Positions 32,741 to 41,472 of a DNA stretch of 64,000 nt are shown here, in pieces. Made by a program: the position numbers and the translations under genes. Every line of letters begins with the position of its first letter. The stretch's first letter is position 1. The notes beneath the pieces are model-generated. The model was not told where the DNA came from. It saw nothing but the letters and a program-made list of their open reading frames with translations, and made no database searches. Origin of the DNA: Ectopseudomonas composti (GTDB taxonomy: Bacteria; Pseudomonadota; Gammaproteobacteria; Pseudomonadales; Pseudomonadaceae); NCBI RefSeq assembly GCF_900115475.1, contig NZ_FOWP01000011.1, positions 1-64,000 on the forward strand, read 5' to 3'.

Positions 32741-34288
32741 TCAGCAGGCCGCAGCAGCGGCGGGTTGATCGAACTCACCGGCCATCCAGCGGCCGACTTC
32801 CACGGTGGACACCTGAGCCGTCTCGGCCAGCGGCGACAGCCGCCCGCTGCACAGTGCGCCGATGCGGTCGCTGATCTGGAACAGCTCGTCGAGGTCTTCG
32901 GAGATCACCAGGATCGCCGCGCCGGCATCGCGCAGGGCGATCAGTGCGCGGTGGATGGCCGCAGCGGCACCGACGTCCACGCCCCAGGTCGGGTGTGCGG
33001 CAACCAGCAGTTTCGGGTTTTGCAGGATTTCCCGCCCCAGGATGAATTTCTGCAGATTGCCGCCGGACAGGCTGCGCGCCGCCGTGTCGGCATCCGGCGT
33101 CTTCACCGCGAAGCGCTGGATGATCTGCTCGGCCAGCGCACGCACCTTGCCGCGCTGCACCAGCCCGCCCTTGACCAGGCCCTGGCCGAAGGCAGTGAGC
33201 AGGGCGTTGTCCACCAGGCTCATCTCCGGCACCGCGCCATGGCCGAGGCGCTCGGCGGGCACGAAAGCCAGGCCCAGCCCGCGCCGCGCATCCGGGTGGA
33301 GGTTGGCTACCGGCGCAGCATCCAGGCTGACTCGCTCGCGTTCGCCACGGGGCAGGCGGGTTTCGCCGCTGAGCAGGGCGAGCAGTTCGTCCTGGCCATT
33401 GCCGGCCACCCCGGCGATGCCGACGATCTCGCCGCTGCGCACCTCCAGGCGAATGCGTTCCAGCGAACAACCGAACGGGTCGGGGTTGTGCCAACTGAGG
33501 TCATCGACGCGCAGGCGTGGCAGGCCGCCGCTGACTTTCGGATAACTGCTTTCCAGTCCCTCGGCGTCGCCGACCATCAGCCGCGCCAACTCCAGATCCG
33601 AGCACTCGCCCGGTACGCAATGGCCGGACACCCGCCCGCCGCGCAGTACCGTGGCGCTCTGGCACAGCGCCCGTACCTCGCCGAGCTTATGGCTGATGAA
33701 GAGGATGCTGCAGCCCTCGGCGGCCAGGCGGCGCAGGGTGACGAACAGCTCGTCGGCTTCCTGCGGGGTGAGTACCGAGGTAGGTTCGTCGAGGATTAGC
33801 AGTTTGATGTCCTGCATCAGGCAGCGCACGATCTCCACTCGCTGGCGTTCGCCGATGGACAGGCTGTGTACCAGGCGCGTCGGCTCCAGCGCCATGCCAT
33901 AGCGCTGCGACACCTCGCGGATCTTCGGCTCCAACTGCTTCGGCGTACCGGCCTCCGCGCCCATGGCCAGGGCGATGTTCTCGGCCACGCTCAGCGTCTC
34001 GAACAGCGAGAAATGCTGAAACACCATGCCGATGCCCAGACGGCGCGCCATGGCCGGGTCGCGCATCTTCAATGCCTGGCCTTGCCAGCGAATTTCGCCG
34101 CTGCTGGGTTGAGTCACGCCGTAGATGATCTTCATCAGCGTGCTCTTGCCGGCACCATTCTCGCCCAACAGGGCACGGATCTCGCCGGGGGCGATGGCCA
34201 GGTCGATACGGTCGTTGGCCAGGCAGCCGGGGTATTGCTTGCTGATGGCGGTCAGCTGCAAGCGTGGGGAGTCGGGTGAGGCAGACAT
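32741..34288 (-). CDS. ABC transporter duplicated ATPase (sugar/purine type)
   Basis: This 515-residue protein contains two ABC ATPase domains. The first has Walker A GENGAGKST, signature LSIGERQRVEIVR and Walker B LLILDEPTSVL. The second has a degenerate Walker A (GVAGNGQDELL), signature LSGGNLQKFILGRE and a weakened Walker B (KLLVAAHPTWGVD). This asymmetric layout is normal for the RbsA/MglA/YufO type. It is the first gene of the permease operon and energises purine or nucleoside uptake. The intergenic region upstream (34289-34538) holds a short palindromic repeat and no further gene. Confidence 0.92.
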   Translation of the reverse strand: MSASPDSPRLQLTAISKQYPGCLANDRIDLAIAPGEIRALLGENGAGKSTLMKIIYGVTQPSSGEIRWQGQALKMRDPAMARRLGIGMVFQHFSLFETLSVAENIALAMGAEAGTPKQLEPKIREVSQRYGMALEPTRLVHSLSIGERQRVEIVRCLMQDIKLLILDEPTSVLTPQEADELFVTLRRLAAEGCSILFISHKLGEVRALCQSATVLRGGRVSGHCVPGECSDLELARLMVGDAEGLESSYPKVSGGLPRLRVDDLSWHNPDPFGCSLERIRLEVRSGEIVGIAGVAGNGQDELLALLSGETRLPRGERERVSLDAAPVANLHPDARRGLGLAFVPAERLGHGAVPEMSLVDNALLTAFGQGLVKGGLVQRGKVRALAEQIIQRFAVKTPDADTAARSLSGGNLQKFILGREILQNPKLLVAAHPTWGVDVGAAAAIHRALIALRDAGAAILVISEDLDELFQISDRIGALCSGRLSPLAETAQVSTVEVGRWMAGEFDQPAAAAAC

Positions 34289-34419
34289 GGAAAGCGCTCA
34301 TGGAGATAACTGAGCGGGGCTAAAGCAAAAACTTGGCCAGGAGGTCAGAAAAGCTGGCGGCGGGCGTTTGCGTCTGCCGCTAGTCCTGGTTCATGCGCAG
34401 GATTGGTGCGACCCAACCC

Positions 34420-34440
34420 GTAGGGTGCGCCGTGCGCACC
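34420..34440. repeat. GTAGGGTGCGC/GCGCACC short palindromic repeat
   Basis: The third copy of the 21-base repeat, upstream of the ABC operon. Confidence 0.75.
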
Positions 34441-34538
34441 GCATTCGAGCGAACTGAGGGTGGCGACGATGCAATCCGGGAAAAGAGGCGCCATGCCTGA
34501 AGTGTCCGCTCGTTCGATACCCGGACGCGCTGGGGTTC

Positions 34539-35099
34539 TCAGACGAAGAATGCGCCCATCAGGAACAGCCATAGCAAGGCCCCGGGGGCCATGCACAGCA
34601 GGTTGATACCGCTGATAGAGGCGTTGCTCTGCCCATCGTCATCGTCACTTGCCTGGTTGGCCTGTTGCTGGATCAGCGCCAGGGGCAGGGCTGGCGCCAT
34701 GATGATGGCGAACAGCATTAGCCATTCAAGACCGCCGCCTGGGCCATCGATCCGCGACAGGCGGTTGGTGACGATGGTCAGTAACACGTACGCCCAGGCA
34801 GTGCCCGAGTAACTCCAGGCCGCCTGACCCAGACGCAGCTTGTGCTCTTTGATCAGCCTGCATAACGAATGGGTGAAAAATATCTGAAAAATCGAGCGCG
34901 CTGCCGGCCAGATCTTTTTCGGCAGCATCGCGCTGCGCTGGCTGTCCCACTGTTTGTAGAACCAATAGAGGGAGTACAGGCTGAAGGTGGTGAAGTACAG
35001 CAGGTAGAACTTCTTCAGTGAGGTGACGAAGAAGGCGTTGCGGGTGTGGGATTGTTCGTCGAGCAGCTCGGCTTTGGGGGGCTGATACAGGTTGTCCAT
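34539..35099 (-). CDS. Uncharacterised membrane protein (186 aa)
   Basis: I do not recognise the family with certainty. The protein begins MDNLYQPPKAELLDE, a cytoplasmic opening common in small Pseudomonas membrane proteins. It has hydrophobic segments near residues 25-47, 62-82 (with amphipathic helices), 97-113, 124-144 and 165-185, and an Asp-rich loop (ASDDDDGQ). GAGG stands five bases before the ATG. It stands alone between the purine ABC operon and an SDR gene; no functional hint comes from the neighbours. Confidence 0.75.
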   Translation of the reverse strand: MDNLYQPPKAELLDEQSHTRNAFFVTSLKKFYLLYFTTFSLYSLYWFYKQWDSQRSAMLPKKIWPAARSIFQIFFTHSLCRLIKEHKLRLGQAAWSYSGTAWAYVLLTIVTNRLSRIDGPGGGLEWLMLFAIIMAPALPLALIQQQANQASDDDDGQSNASISGINLLCMAPGALLWLFLMGAFFV

Positions 35100-35299
35100 T
35101 GACCTCGTCCCGGATAGCTGTTGTGGGAGGCTCGCATCCTGCGAGTGTTCAGAGCGCGGCAGAGTATACGAATGTCAGGATGTTTATGGCGTGTGTTATG
35201 GCGCGAAATGGCTCGCTCACTCAGGCAAATCGCCCCCACGCCGGCGCGTGGGAGTAATCGTGCTTGTTGCGCAGGTGGCGGGCCGAACTCCAGCGACGC

Positions 35300-35986
35300 T
35301 TACCAGGGCAGCGGGTTGCCCTCGAAGTCCAGATAGCGCAGGCCGGGTTGGCCGACGGCGGAGCTGACTTGTTCGACCATGCCCTTGCAGCTGCTGTCGA
35401 TATCCAGCGGAGCGTCGGCGCCGCCCATGTCGGTGCGTACCCAGCCCGGATGCATCAGTACTACGCCGAGTTTTGGGTTGTCCTGAGTGCGTACGAAGCA
35501 CTGCACGAGGTGGTTGAGAGCAGCCTTGCTGGCGCCGTACAGCGGCATGCCCAGGCCAGCGCCGGCCTCGATGCTGCCGAGGATAGAACTCATGAACACG
35601 ATCAGCCCGTGCTCGGCGGCCAGGTGCGGCAGCAGACGTTCGGCCACGCGTAGCGGGGCGACGGCGTTGGTCAAGAACAGTTGGCCCATTTCCTCGGCGC
35701 TGGCCTGCGCGGTGCTGTGGTGTGAAGGGCCGGCCACCCCGGCGTTGACGAAGATAACGTCGAACTGCTGGCCGCTCAGGCGGTTGGCCAATTGTTCGAG
35801 GCTGTCCGGGTCAGTCATCTCCAACTGCTCAACGCGTACGCCAGGCAGTGCCTGCAATGGCGCTTGTTGTGCGGCGCTGCGCACGGTGGCGGTCACGGCC
35901 CAGCCCTGGGCGGCGAATTCACCGGCCAAACCAAGGCCGAGGCCGCGTGAGGCTCCAATGATCAGGATGGATCGGGAGGCAGTCAT
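35300..35986 (-). CDS. Short-chain dehydrogenase/reductase (SDR)
   Basis: This is a 228-residue classical SDR: nucleotide motif GASRGLGLG (TGxxxGxG form), NAGVAG, a catalytic Ser in FMSSILGSIE, and the Tyr-Lys pair in YGASKAAL. The ATG at 35986 is chosen because GGAG lies six bases upstream; an ATG four codons earlier lacks a site. The protein resembles the C-factor / YbbO-like SDRs of pseudomonads whose substrates are unknown. It is monocistronic. Confidence 0.88.
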   Translation of the reverse strand: MTASRSILIIGASRGLGLGLAGEFAAQGWAVTATVRSAAQQAPLQALPGVRVEQLEMTDPDSLEQLANRLSGQQFDVIFVNAGVAGPSHHSTAQASAEEMGQLFLTNAVAPLRVAERLLPHLAAEHGLIVFMSSILGSIEAGAGLGMPLYGASKAALNHLVQCFVRTQDNPKLGVVLMHPGWVRTDMGGADAPLDIDSSCKGMVEQVSSAVGQPGLRYLDFEGNPLPW

Positions 35987-36154
35987 GTCAGGCTCCATGG
36001 CGGATGAGAAAGAAGATCAGCATAGCGAATGTCGATCCGATAAGCCCGGTACAGCCACTGGCTAACGCGGGCTGGCCTCGGGTGGGATTTGTCGAGCGCG
36101 TCCGCCTCTGATTCGCGGCAGGGCGGCGGCTTTGCACACCCTGTGCGTTAGCCG

Positions 36155-36724
36155 TCATTCCGCCAGCCAGGCGCCCTGGCTGCGGCCGTGACCGGTTTGC
36201 CGGTCGTACTGCCGCTCCTGTTCGGCATATCGCTGCAGGATGGCATTGGCGCGCTGGTTGGCCTGCTGTTGCAGCTCGGCGCAACTGGGGTATTCCGGCG
36301 TCGCCAGCAGGGCCGCGTCGATCTCGGCGGCAGCGGCCTGGCCGATACGGTAATGCCCCAGTTCATGCTCGCGCAGTGCGCCCTGGTACTGCTCGAATCG
36401 CTGGCGCTGCTGGGCGTCGCCGCCGCCGAGGCGGGGCAGGGTGATGGAGGCGTTCACCTGGGTACGGGTGAGGTCGATCTGGCAGCGCCCGTCGCGTTGC
36501 TCGCGCCACCAGAAATTCCACTGCACTTTCCAGCGTGTGTAGGCGTGATAGATCTGGCCGTTCTCGCGAATCGGCGAGGCCTTATCGAGGGCGCGGCTGA
36601 GGGATTCGCCGGAAGCCACCTGCAGGTCGTAATACTGTTCCTGCAAGTGCTCCTGCACATTGGCGTGGGCCGGTAGCGCCAGCCACATCAACAGCGGCAG
36701 GAGTGCAAGGGTCGTCCGTTTCAT
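36155..36724 (-). CDS. Secreted DUF922 protein with HExxH zinc-protease-like motif
   Basis: This 189-residue exported protein has a signal peptide (MKRTTLALLPLLMWLALPAHA) and a DUF922 domain. Residues 120-124 read HELGH, the zinc-binding HExxH of gluzincin-like peptidases, inside REHELGHYRIG. It is preceded by a strand-rich part with two WW/W motifs (VQWNFWWRE). Its start overlaps the YigZ stop by four bases (ATGA-type). DUF922 proteins are predicted Zn-dependent secreted peptidases; activity is not proven. The operon partners (TetR and YigZ) give no clear substrate. Confidence 0.83.
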   Translation of the reverse strand: MKRTTLALLPLLMWLALPAHANVQEHLQEQYYDLQVASGESLSRALDKASPIRENGQIYHAYTRWKVQWNFWWREQRDGRCQIDLTRTQVNASITLPRLGGGDAQQRQRFEQYQGALREHELGHYRIGQAAAAEIDAALLATPEYPSCAELQQQANQRANAILQRYAEQERQYDRQTGHGRSQGAWLAE

Positions 36725-37305
36725 GATGCCCTCAGGCTTTCGCGGCCACGGCTGATATCGCCCAGCAGACGCTCCAGCGCCGCCTGTTCGGCTGGCACCA
36801 CGGCCAGTTGCAGGCATGCGCCGGTGGCGTCGTAGGCTTCACCTTCGATCAGGCTGTCGAATTCGCTCAGGCGCGCCTTGAACAGCGACAGCTCGGCGAA
36901 CTGCAGGTGACAACTGAAGGCCTGGCGCAGCACCAGTTCGCGCCGCTCGCCTGCCTGCAGGCATTTGGCTGCGCTGCCGCCGTAGGCGCGAGCCAGGCCG
37001 CCGGTGCCGAGCTGAATGCCGCCATACCAGCGAATCACCAGTACCACCACCTGATCGCAGTCTTGCCCTTCGATGGCGGCGAGGATCGGCCGCCCAGCCG
37101 TGCCGCCCGGTTCGCCGTCGTCGTTGAAGCGGTACTGGTTGCCGACCTTCCACGCCCAGCAGTTATGCGAGGCGGCCAGGTCGCTGTGGTTGTCGATGAA
37201 GGCTTGCGCGTCGGCCGCGCTGGCAATCGGCGCGGCGAGGGCGATGAAGCGGCTCTTGCGAATGTCCTCGCGGTATTCGCAAGGGCCGAGCAGGGTGAAC
37301 GCCAT
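36721..37305 (-). CDS. yigZ: YigZ/IMPACT family protein
   Basis: This is a 194-residue IMPACT/YigZ family protein: an N-terminal UPF0029 domain with KSRFIALAAPI, the block SHNCWAWKVG and the hallmark FNDDGEPGGTAGRPIL, followed by IRWYGGIQLGTGGLARAYG. The C-terminal DUF1949 domain starts near residue 135. Eukaryotic IMPACT regulates Gcn2; the bacterial role is unsettled, perhaps translation- or nucleotide-related. The start (37305) overlaps the TetR stop by one base (TGATG), and its stop overlaps the DUF922 gene, so the three genes form one tightly coupled unit. Confidence 0.9.
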   Translation of the reverse strand: MAFTLLGPCEYREDIRKSRFIALAAPIASAADAQAFIDNHSDLAASHNCWAWKVGNQYRFNDDGEPGGTAGRPILAAIEGQDCDQVVVLVIRWYGGIQLGTGGLARAYGGSAAKCLQAGERRELVLRQAFSCHLQFAELSLFKARLSEFDSLIEGEAYDATGACLQLAVVPAEQAALERLLGDISRGRESLRAS

Positions 37306-37967
37306 CAGGCTTTGGCGGCAGGTGTCAGGCCACAGCCCTTGAGGATGATCTGCACCAGTTGGTCGGCGGCTTCCTCGAAGTCCTGCTTGGTCAGGCGCGA
37401 GCTCTGTTTCACGCGGCAGATCTGCGAGGCGAAGTCGGCGTAATGCTGGGTGCTGCTCCACAGCAGGAAGATCAGGTGGATCGGCTCGACCGGGTCCATC
37501 TTGCCGGCGGCGATCCAGCCTTCGAACACTGCGGCGCGACCGCGGAACCAGTCCAGGTAGTTCTGGTTGAAGTACTGCGACAGGCAGTCGCCGCCGCTGA
37601 TCACTTCCATGGCGAAGATGCGCGAGGCCTTCGGCTGGCGCCGGGAGAATTCCATCTTGGCGCGGATGTAGCGCTCCAGCGCCTCGGCCGGGTCGTCCTC
37701 GACCGTCAGGTTGTTGAAGGTGCTGTCCCAGAGTTCGAGGATGTTGCTCAGTACCGCCAGATACAGGCCCAGCTTGTTGTTGAAGTAGTAGTGCAGGTTG
37801 GCCTTGGGCAGGCCGACGTTCTGCGCGATGGTGTTCATGCTGGTGCCCTTGAAGCCGTGCCGGGCGAACTCTTCCTCGGCAGCCTTGATGATGGCTTCTT
37901 CATTCTTCTGGCGGATGCGCCCGGCGGGTTTGCCGTGGGCGCTGTGGGCGGGGACTTCGAAGGTCAT
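37305..37967 (-). CDS. TetR-family regulator, RutR-like
   Basis: This is a 220-residue TetR regulator. From the ATG at 37967 the HTH (about residues 25-70) contains GFKGTSMNTIAQNVGLPKA (helix pair) and NLHYYFNNKLGLY. The C-terminal domain resembles E. coli RutR (PKASRIFAMEVISGG, IFLLWSSTQHYADFASQI). RutR senses uracil; in pseudomonads such proteins sit beside pyrimidine or amine genes. Here it heads an operon with YigZ and DUF922, an unusual combination. The effector may be a pyrimidine, but the evidence is only family resemblance and the beta-alanine/purine genes a few kilobases away. Confidence 0.86.
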   Translation of the reverse strand: MTFEVPAHSAHGKPAGRIRQKNEEAIIKAAEEEFARHGFKGTSMNTIAQNVGLPKANLHYYFNNKLGLYLAVLSNILELWDSTFNNLTVEDDPAEALERYIRAKMEFSRRQPKASRIFAMEVISGGDCLSQYFNQNYLDWFRGRAAVFEGWIAAGKMDPVEPIHLIFLLWSSTQHYADFASQICRVKQSSRLTKQDFEEAADQLVQIILKGCGLTPAAKA

Positions 37968-38118
37968 GGGCGATTCCGAACTGATCTGGGAGCACAGCGA
38001 TTGCACAGATACCCCAGTGCCGCCTGGGTGACAAGCATTACGGCGTGAAAAAGCCCGTTTGCGTCGGCTACGTCACTCCAGGCCGGCCGTGAGCGGGGCT
38101 CGCTCACGGCCACGCGGG

Positions 38119-40116
38119 TCATACCTTGAAGTTGGCGATCAGTCCGTGCAGGTCGCGGGTCATGCCGGTCAGCTCGTCGCTGACGTTCACCGTGCTCTGC
38201 GCTTCATGGGCGTTGCTGTCGCTGAGGTGCTTGATCTCCAGGGTGTTCTGCTCGACGCCTTGTACCACCGCCGCCTGCTGCTCAGCAGCCGAGGCGATCT
38301 GGATGTTGTGGTCGATGATCTGATCCATGCTGCCGGTGATTTCTTCGAAGATGCTCGCCGTCAGGGTGATCTGCTCGACGCTCTGCGCCGCGCTCTGGTG
38401 GCTGCCACGAATGGTCTTCACCGCGCTGCCGACCTGCTGGCGCAGGCGACCGATGGTCTGGTCGATCTCACCAGTCAGCTCGTGGGAACGGATCGCTAGG
38501 CTGCGCACTTCATCGGCCACCACGGCGAAACCACGACCCTGTTCGCCAGCACGCGCGGCCTCGATGGCGGCGTTGAGCGCGAGCAGGTTGGTCTGCTCGG
38601 CGACGCTCTTGATCAGGTCGACGGCCTTGGCGATTTCCTCGCTTTCCTTCTCCACCGAGGTGATGGCACCGATGGAGTCGTCCATCTCGGTGAACAGCTG
38701 GTTGATGCGCGACACGGCGTGATCGACCTGCACGCGGCCTTCGCGGCACTTCTCGCCGGCTGTGTTGGCTTTGTCGGCAGTCACATGAGAGTTCTGGCTG
38801 ACCTCCTGGACGTTGCTGACCAGCTGGCTCATCGAGGTAGCGATCAACTCCAGTTCGTTGGCCTGGCGCTCGACACTGCGCTGGCTGGTGGAGGCGCTGT
38901 CGCTGACGCTCTGCGCCTTGCCCAGAGTGGTTTCGGAGAAGCGCGCGACCTGGGCGATCAGCTCGCTCATGCGCGTCTGCATCTCGTTGAAGTCCTTGGC
39001 CAGGTCGCCCAGCTCGTCACGCGCGGCGGTCTTCACGCTCTGGCGCAGGTCGCCTTCGGCCATGCGTTGGGTGGCATTGGTCAGGTCGCGAATGGCGCCG
39101 CGCACCGACAGGTAGAAGCCGACGAACAGGTACACCAGCAGGGTAATCACCACCAGCAGGGTGCCGGCCCACAGCATCAGTTCGCGCAGGTTGGCGTCGG
39201 CGCGTGCCTGCAGCAGGGTAGCGGTCTCTTGCAGCAGCAGGTTGCTGGCTTTGTCCAGTTCGGCGGCCTGTGGTGCGTAGGACTCATAACGTTGCAGCCA
39301 TTGTTCTACTGCGTTCTGGTCGAAGTAACCGCTCTGCGTATAGGTATCGACGATCTCGCGTTTGTACAGCGCGGCGGCATCACGGGCGGCGCCGGTCATC
39401 AGTTGCTGCGCTTCGGCATTACCCTTGGCCTCAATGCCGCCGGCGTAGCGCTGCAGGGTGCTGAGCTGGTTGGTGATGGCAGGGCGCGACGAGGATTCGA
39501 GAAAGCCGTAGGCGGTCATGTAGCCGGCGTAGGTGCGGGTCTGGGTCAGCACTTCATACAGCGGCAGCAGCTGGTTGAGTAGCAGATCGACGTTGCGGTA
39601 AATGCGCGGATTGCTGTCCTGACTGAGCTTGGACATGGCGGCGATCTCGCGCATGTTGGCGCTCAGGTCATGCACCGAGCTGACGTGCTCGATCATCTGC
39701 GAGCTGAGGCCCTGCACCGACAGCTTCTTGTCCAGGCTGAAGCCAGGGTCGCTTTCGGCGAGTTTCATATCGGCGAATTGACCGGCATCGAGGCTGGCAT
39801 TGAGTGCGCTAATGGCCGCGACGAAGGCCTGGCTACGGCGTTCGATTTCCTGCTTGGCGTCGTCCTTGTTGCGCGCATAGCCGATCACGTGCATGCCGGC
39901 CTGCTCCAGTGCCTGGCGATACACCGGCAGGTACTGCTCGATGCTCTGCAGGGCCTGCAACTCATGCTGCGATTGCTCCAGCGTGGCGTTGACGTCGAGC
40001 AGCTTGCTCACCGATAGCCAACAGTAGGGGAGCATGAACACGGCGAAGATCAGCAGGAATTTGTGGGCGTAACGCGCGCGGTTCATCAACGCCAGAACCG
40101 GTTTGAAGAAGAACAT
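38119..40116 (-). CDS. Methyl-accepting chemotaxis protein
   Basis: This is a 665-residue chemoreceptor. TM1 lies at about residues 20-37 (FLLIFAVFMLPYCWL) and a large periplasmic helical ligand domain at about 38-315. TM2 follows at about 318-342, then HAMP, and the signalling domain carries the hairpin tip EQTNLLALNAAIEAARAGE. Start ATG 40116 is preferred because GAGG is six bases away (three from the ATG at 40119). The last residues (LIANFKV) lack the NWETF-like pentapeptide, so adaptation probably depends on other receptors. The ligand is unknown. Aromatic or small-amine neighbours give no direct clue. Confidence 0.92.
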   Translation of the reverse strand: MFFFKPVLALMNRARYAHKFLLIFAVFMLPYCWLSVSKLLDVNATLEQSQHELQALQSIEQYLPVYRQALEQAGMHVIGYARNKDDAKQEIERRSQAFVAAISALNASLDAGQFADMKLAESDPGFSLDKKLSVQGLSSQMIEHVSSVHDLSANMREIAAMSKLSQDSNPRIYRNVDLLLNQLLPLYEVLTQTRTYAGYMTAYGFLESSSRPAITNQLSTLQRYAGGIEAKGNAEAQQLMTGAARDAAALYKREIVDTYTQSGYFDQNAVEQWLQRYESYAPQAAELDKASNLLLQETATLLQARADANLRELMLWAGTLLVVITLLVYLFVGFYLSVRGAIRDLTNATQRMAEGDLRQSVKTAARDELGDLAKDFNEMQTRMSELIAQVARFSETTLGKAQSVSDSASTSQRSVERQANELELIATSMSQLVSNVQEVSQNSHVTADKANTAGEKCREGRVQVDHAVSRINQLFTEMDDSIGAITSVEKESEEIAKAVDLIKSVAEQTNLLALNAAIEAARAGEQGRGFAVVADEVRSLAIRSHELTGEIDQTIGRLRQQVGSAVKTIRGSHQSAAQSVEQITLTASIFEEITGSMDQIIDHNIQIASAAEQQAAVVQGVEQNTLEIKHLSDSNAHEAQSTVNVSDELTGMTRDLHGLIANFKV

Positions 40117-40376
40117 CATGAGCCTCGAAAACCAGGAATAACGACAGCCAAGCGTACGGCCAAGGCAGCGGAGAATGACGGAGGTGCGAGCCTCTCTGGC
40201 GTTTTGCCAGCAAGAAACTTGCCGTCATTTATATGGCGACGTGAAGCTGACATCAATAGCTAGATGTTGCTGGGATCCGGATCGGGCGCGCTGCGCAACG
40301 TCTGTAAGCCTGATAGGGCGGCGTGTCGAGTGGAGTGCCCGGCTCTGGTGCTTGATGCACTGCGCTGGTGCGCGAA

Positions 40377-41294
40377 TCAGGCTTCGGCCAGGGCGTCGAG
40401 AAAACTCTCCAGCACCAAGTGCGCGCGGCGACCCTTGCGCGTGACCGCCGCCAGGTTGATGTCGTAGTAGCGACTGCTGGCCTTGAGCGCCCGCAGGCGA
40501 CCCTGCTGCACCCAGGCCTGGGCATAGTGGTCGGGCAGGTAGCCGATGTAGCGCCCGGTGAGGATGAGAAAGGCCATGCCTTCGCGATCCGAGGCGCTGG
40601 CCGTGCAGTTCAGCGCCTGGTAATGGCTCTGCACCTCGGGCGGCACGCGGAAGGTCGGGGCGATGGCCTCCTGTGCGTTGAGCCGTTCGTCCTCGAGTTG
40701 CTGGTCATCGACGTAGAACAGCGGGTGGCCGACTGCGCAGTAGAGCAGCGAGCGCTCGTCGTACAGCGCCTGGTATTCGAGGCCGGAGAGGGCGCCGACC
40801 TGCGGCACCACGCCGATGTGCAGGCGGCCATCGAGCACGCCCTGTTCCACCTCCGAGGGCGGCGTCATACGGATATTGATACGCACGTCCGGCCCCTGCA
40901 CCTTGAGGCGTGCCAGGGCGTTGGTGATGCGCATGTGCGGGATGGTCACCAGGTTGTCGGTCAGGCCGATGTTCAGCTCGCCACGCAGGTGCTGGTGCAG
41001 GCCGTTGACCTCGGTGCGAAAGCTCTCCAGCGCCGCCAACAGTTGCAGGGTGCTCTGGTACACCTCGCGGCCTTCCTCGGTCAGGGCGAAACCGGCGCGG
41101 CCGCGTTGGCACAGGCGCAGGCCAAGGCGCTGTTCGAGATCGCTCATCTGTTGGCTGATGGCCGAGCGGCCGATGCCCAGCGCACTTTCCGCCGCGGAAA
41201 AGCCGCCGCATTCCACCACGCTGCGAAACAGCTTGAGCAGGCGGATTTCAAAGTCGCTGACCTGGGCCAGCGGATCGGGGCGGCGGCTGCTCAT
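40377..41294 (-). CDS. bauR: LysR-family activator of beta-alanine catabolism (BauR)
   Basis: This is a 305-residue LysR regulator whose HTH includes GGFSAAESALGIGRSAISQQM. It is divergent from the beta-alanine:pyruvate aminotransferase gene bauA, with 178 bases between them. The order LysR / transaminase / semialdehyde dehydrogenase is that of P. aeruginosa bauR-bauA-(bauB)-bauC, where BauR activates in response to beta-alanine. A REP pair sits inside the shared control region. The symbol is given by synteny and family. Confidence 0.85.
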   Translation of the reverse strand: MSSRRPDPLAQVSDFEIRLLKLFRSVVECGGFSAAESALGIGRSAISQQMSDLEQRLGLRLCQRGRAGFALTEEGREVYQSTLQLLAALESFRTEVNGLHQHLRGELNIGLTDNLVTIPHMRITNALARLKVQGPDVRINIRMTPPSEVEQGVLDGRLHIGVVPQVGALSGLEYQALYDERSLLYCAVGHPLFYVDDQQLEDERLNAQEAIAPTFRVPPEVQSHYQALNCTASASDREGMAFLILTGRYIGYLPDHYAQAWVQQGRLRALKASSRYYDINLAAVTRKGRRAHLVLESFLDALAEA

Positions 41295-41388
41295 TTGTTT
41301 AGTAGGCCTTGAACTGAAGATAAGAAGAGTACTGTTTTACTGACTCTATGCCCGTGGCACCTTTGCTGGCAACTGATTCAATTCCCTT

Positions 41389-41448
41389 GTAGGAGCGGCT
41401 TCAGCCGCGATTGCTGTCGATCTTCGCGGCTAAAGCCCCTCCCACGAC
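41389..41448. repeat. REP pair in the bauR-bauA intergenic region
   Basis: Two inverted REP units (GTAGGAGCGGCTTCAGCCGCGA and the reverse form) flank a short loop (about 41411-41423) ahead of bauA, close enough to affect its 5' leader. Confidence 0.8.
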
Positions 41449-41472
41449 ACCGTCGAGTGCGAGGCTCCTCCG

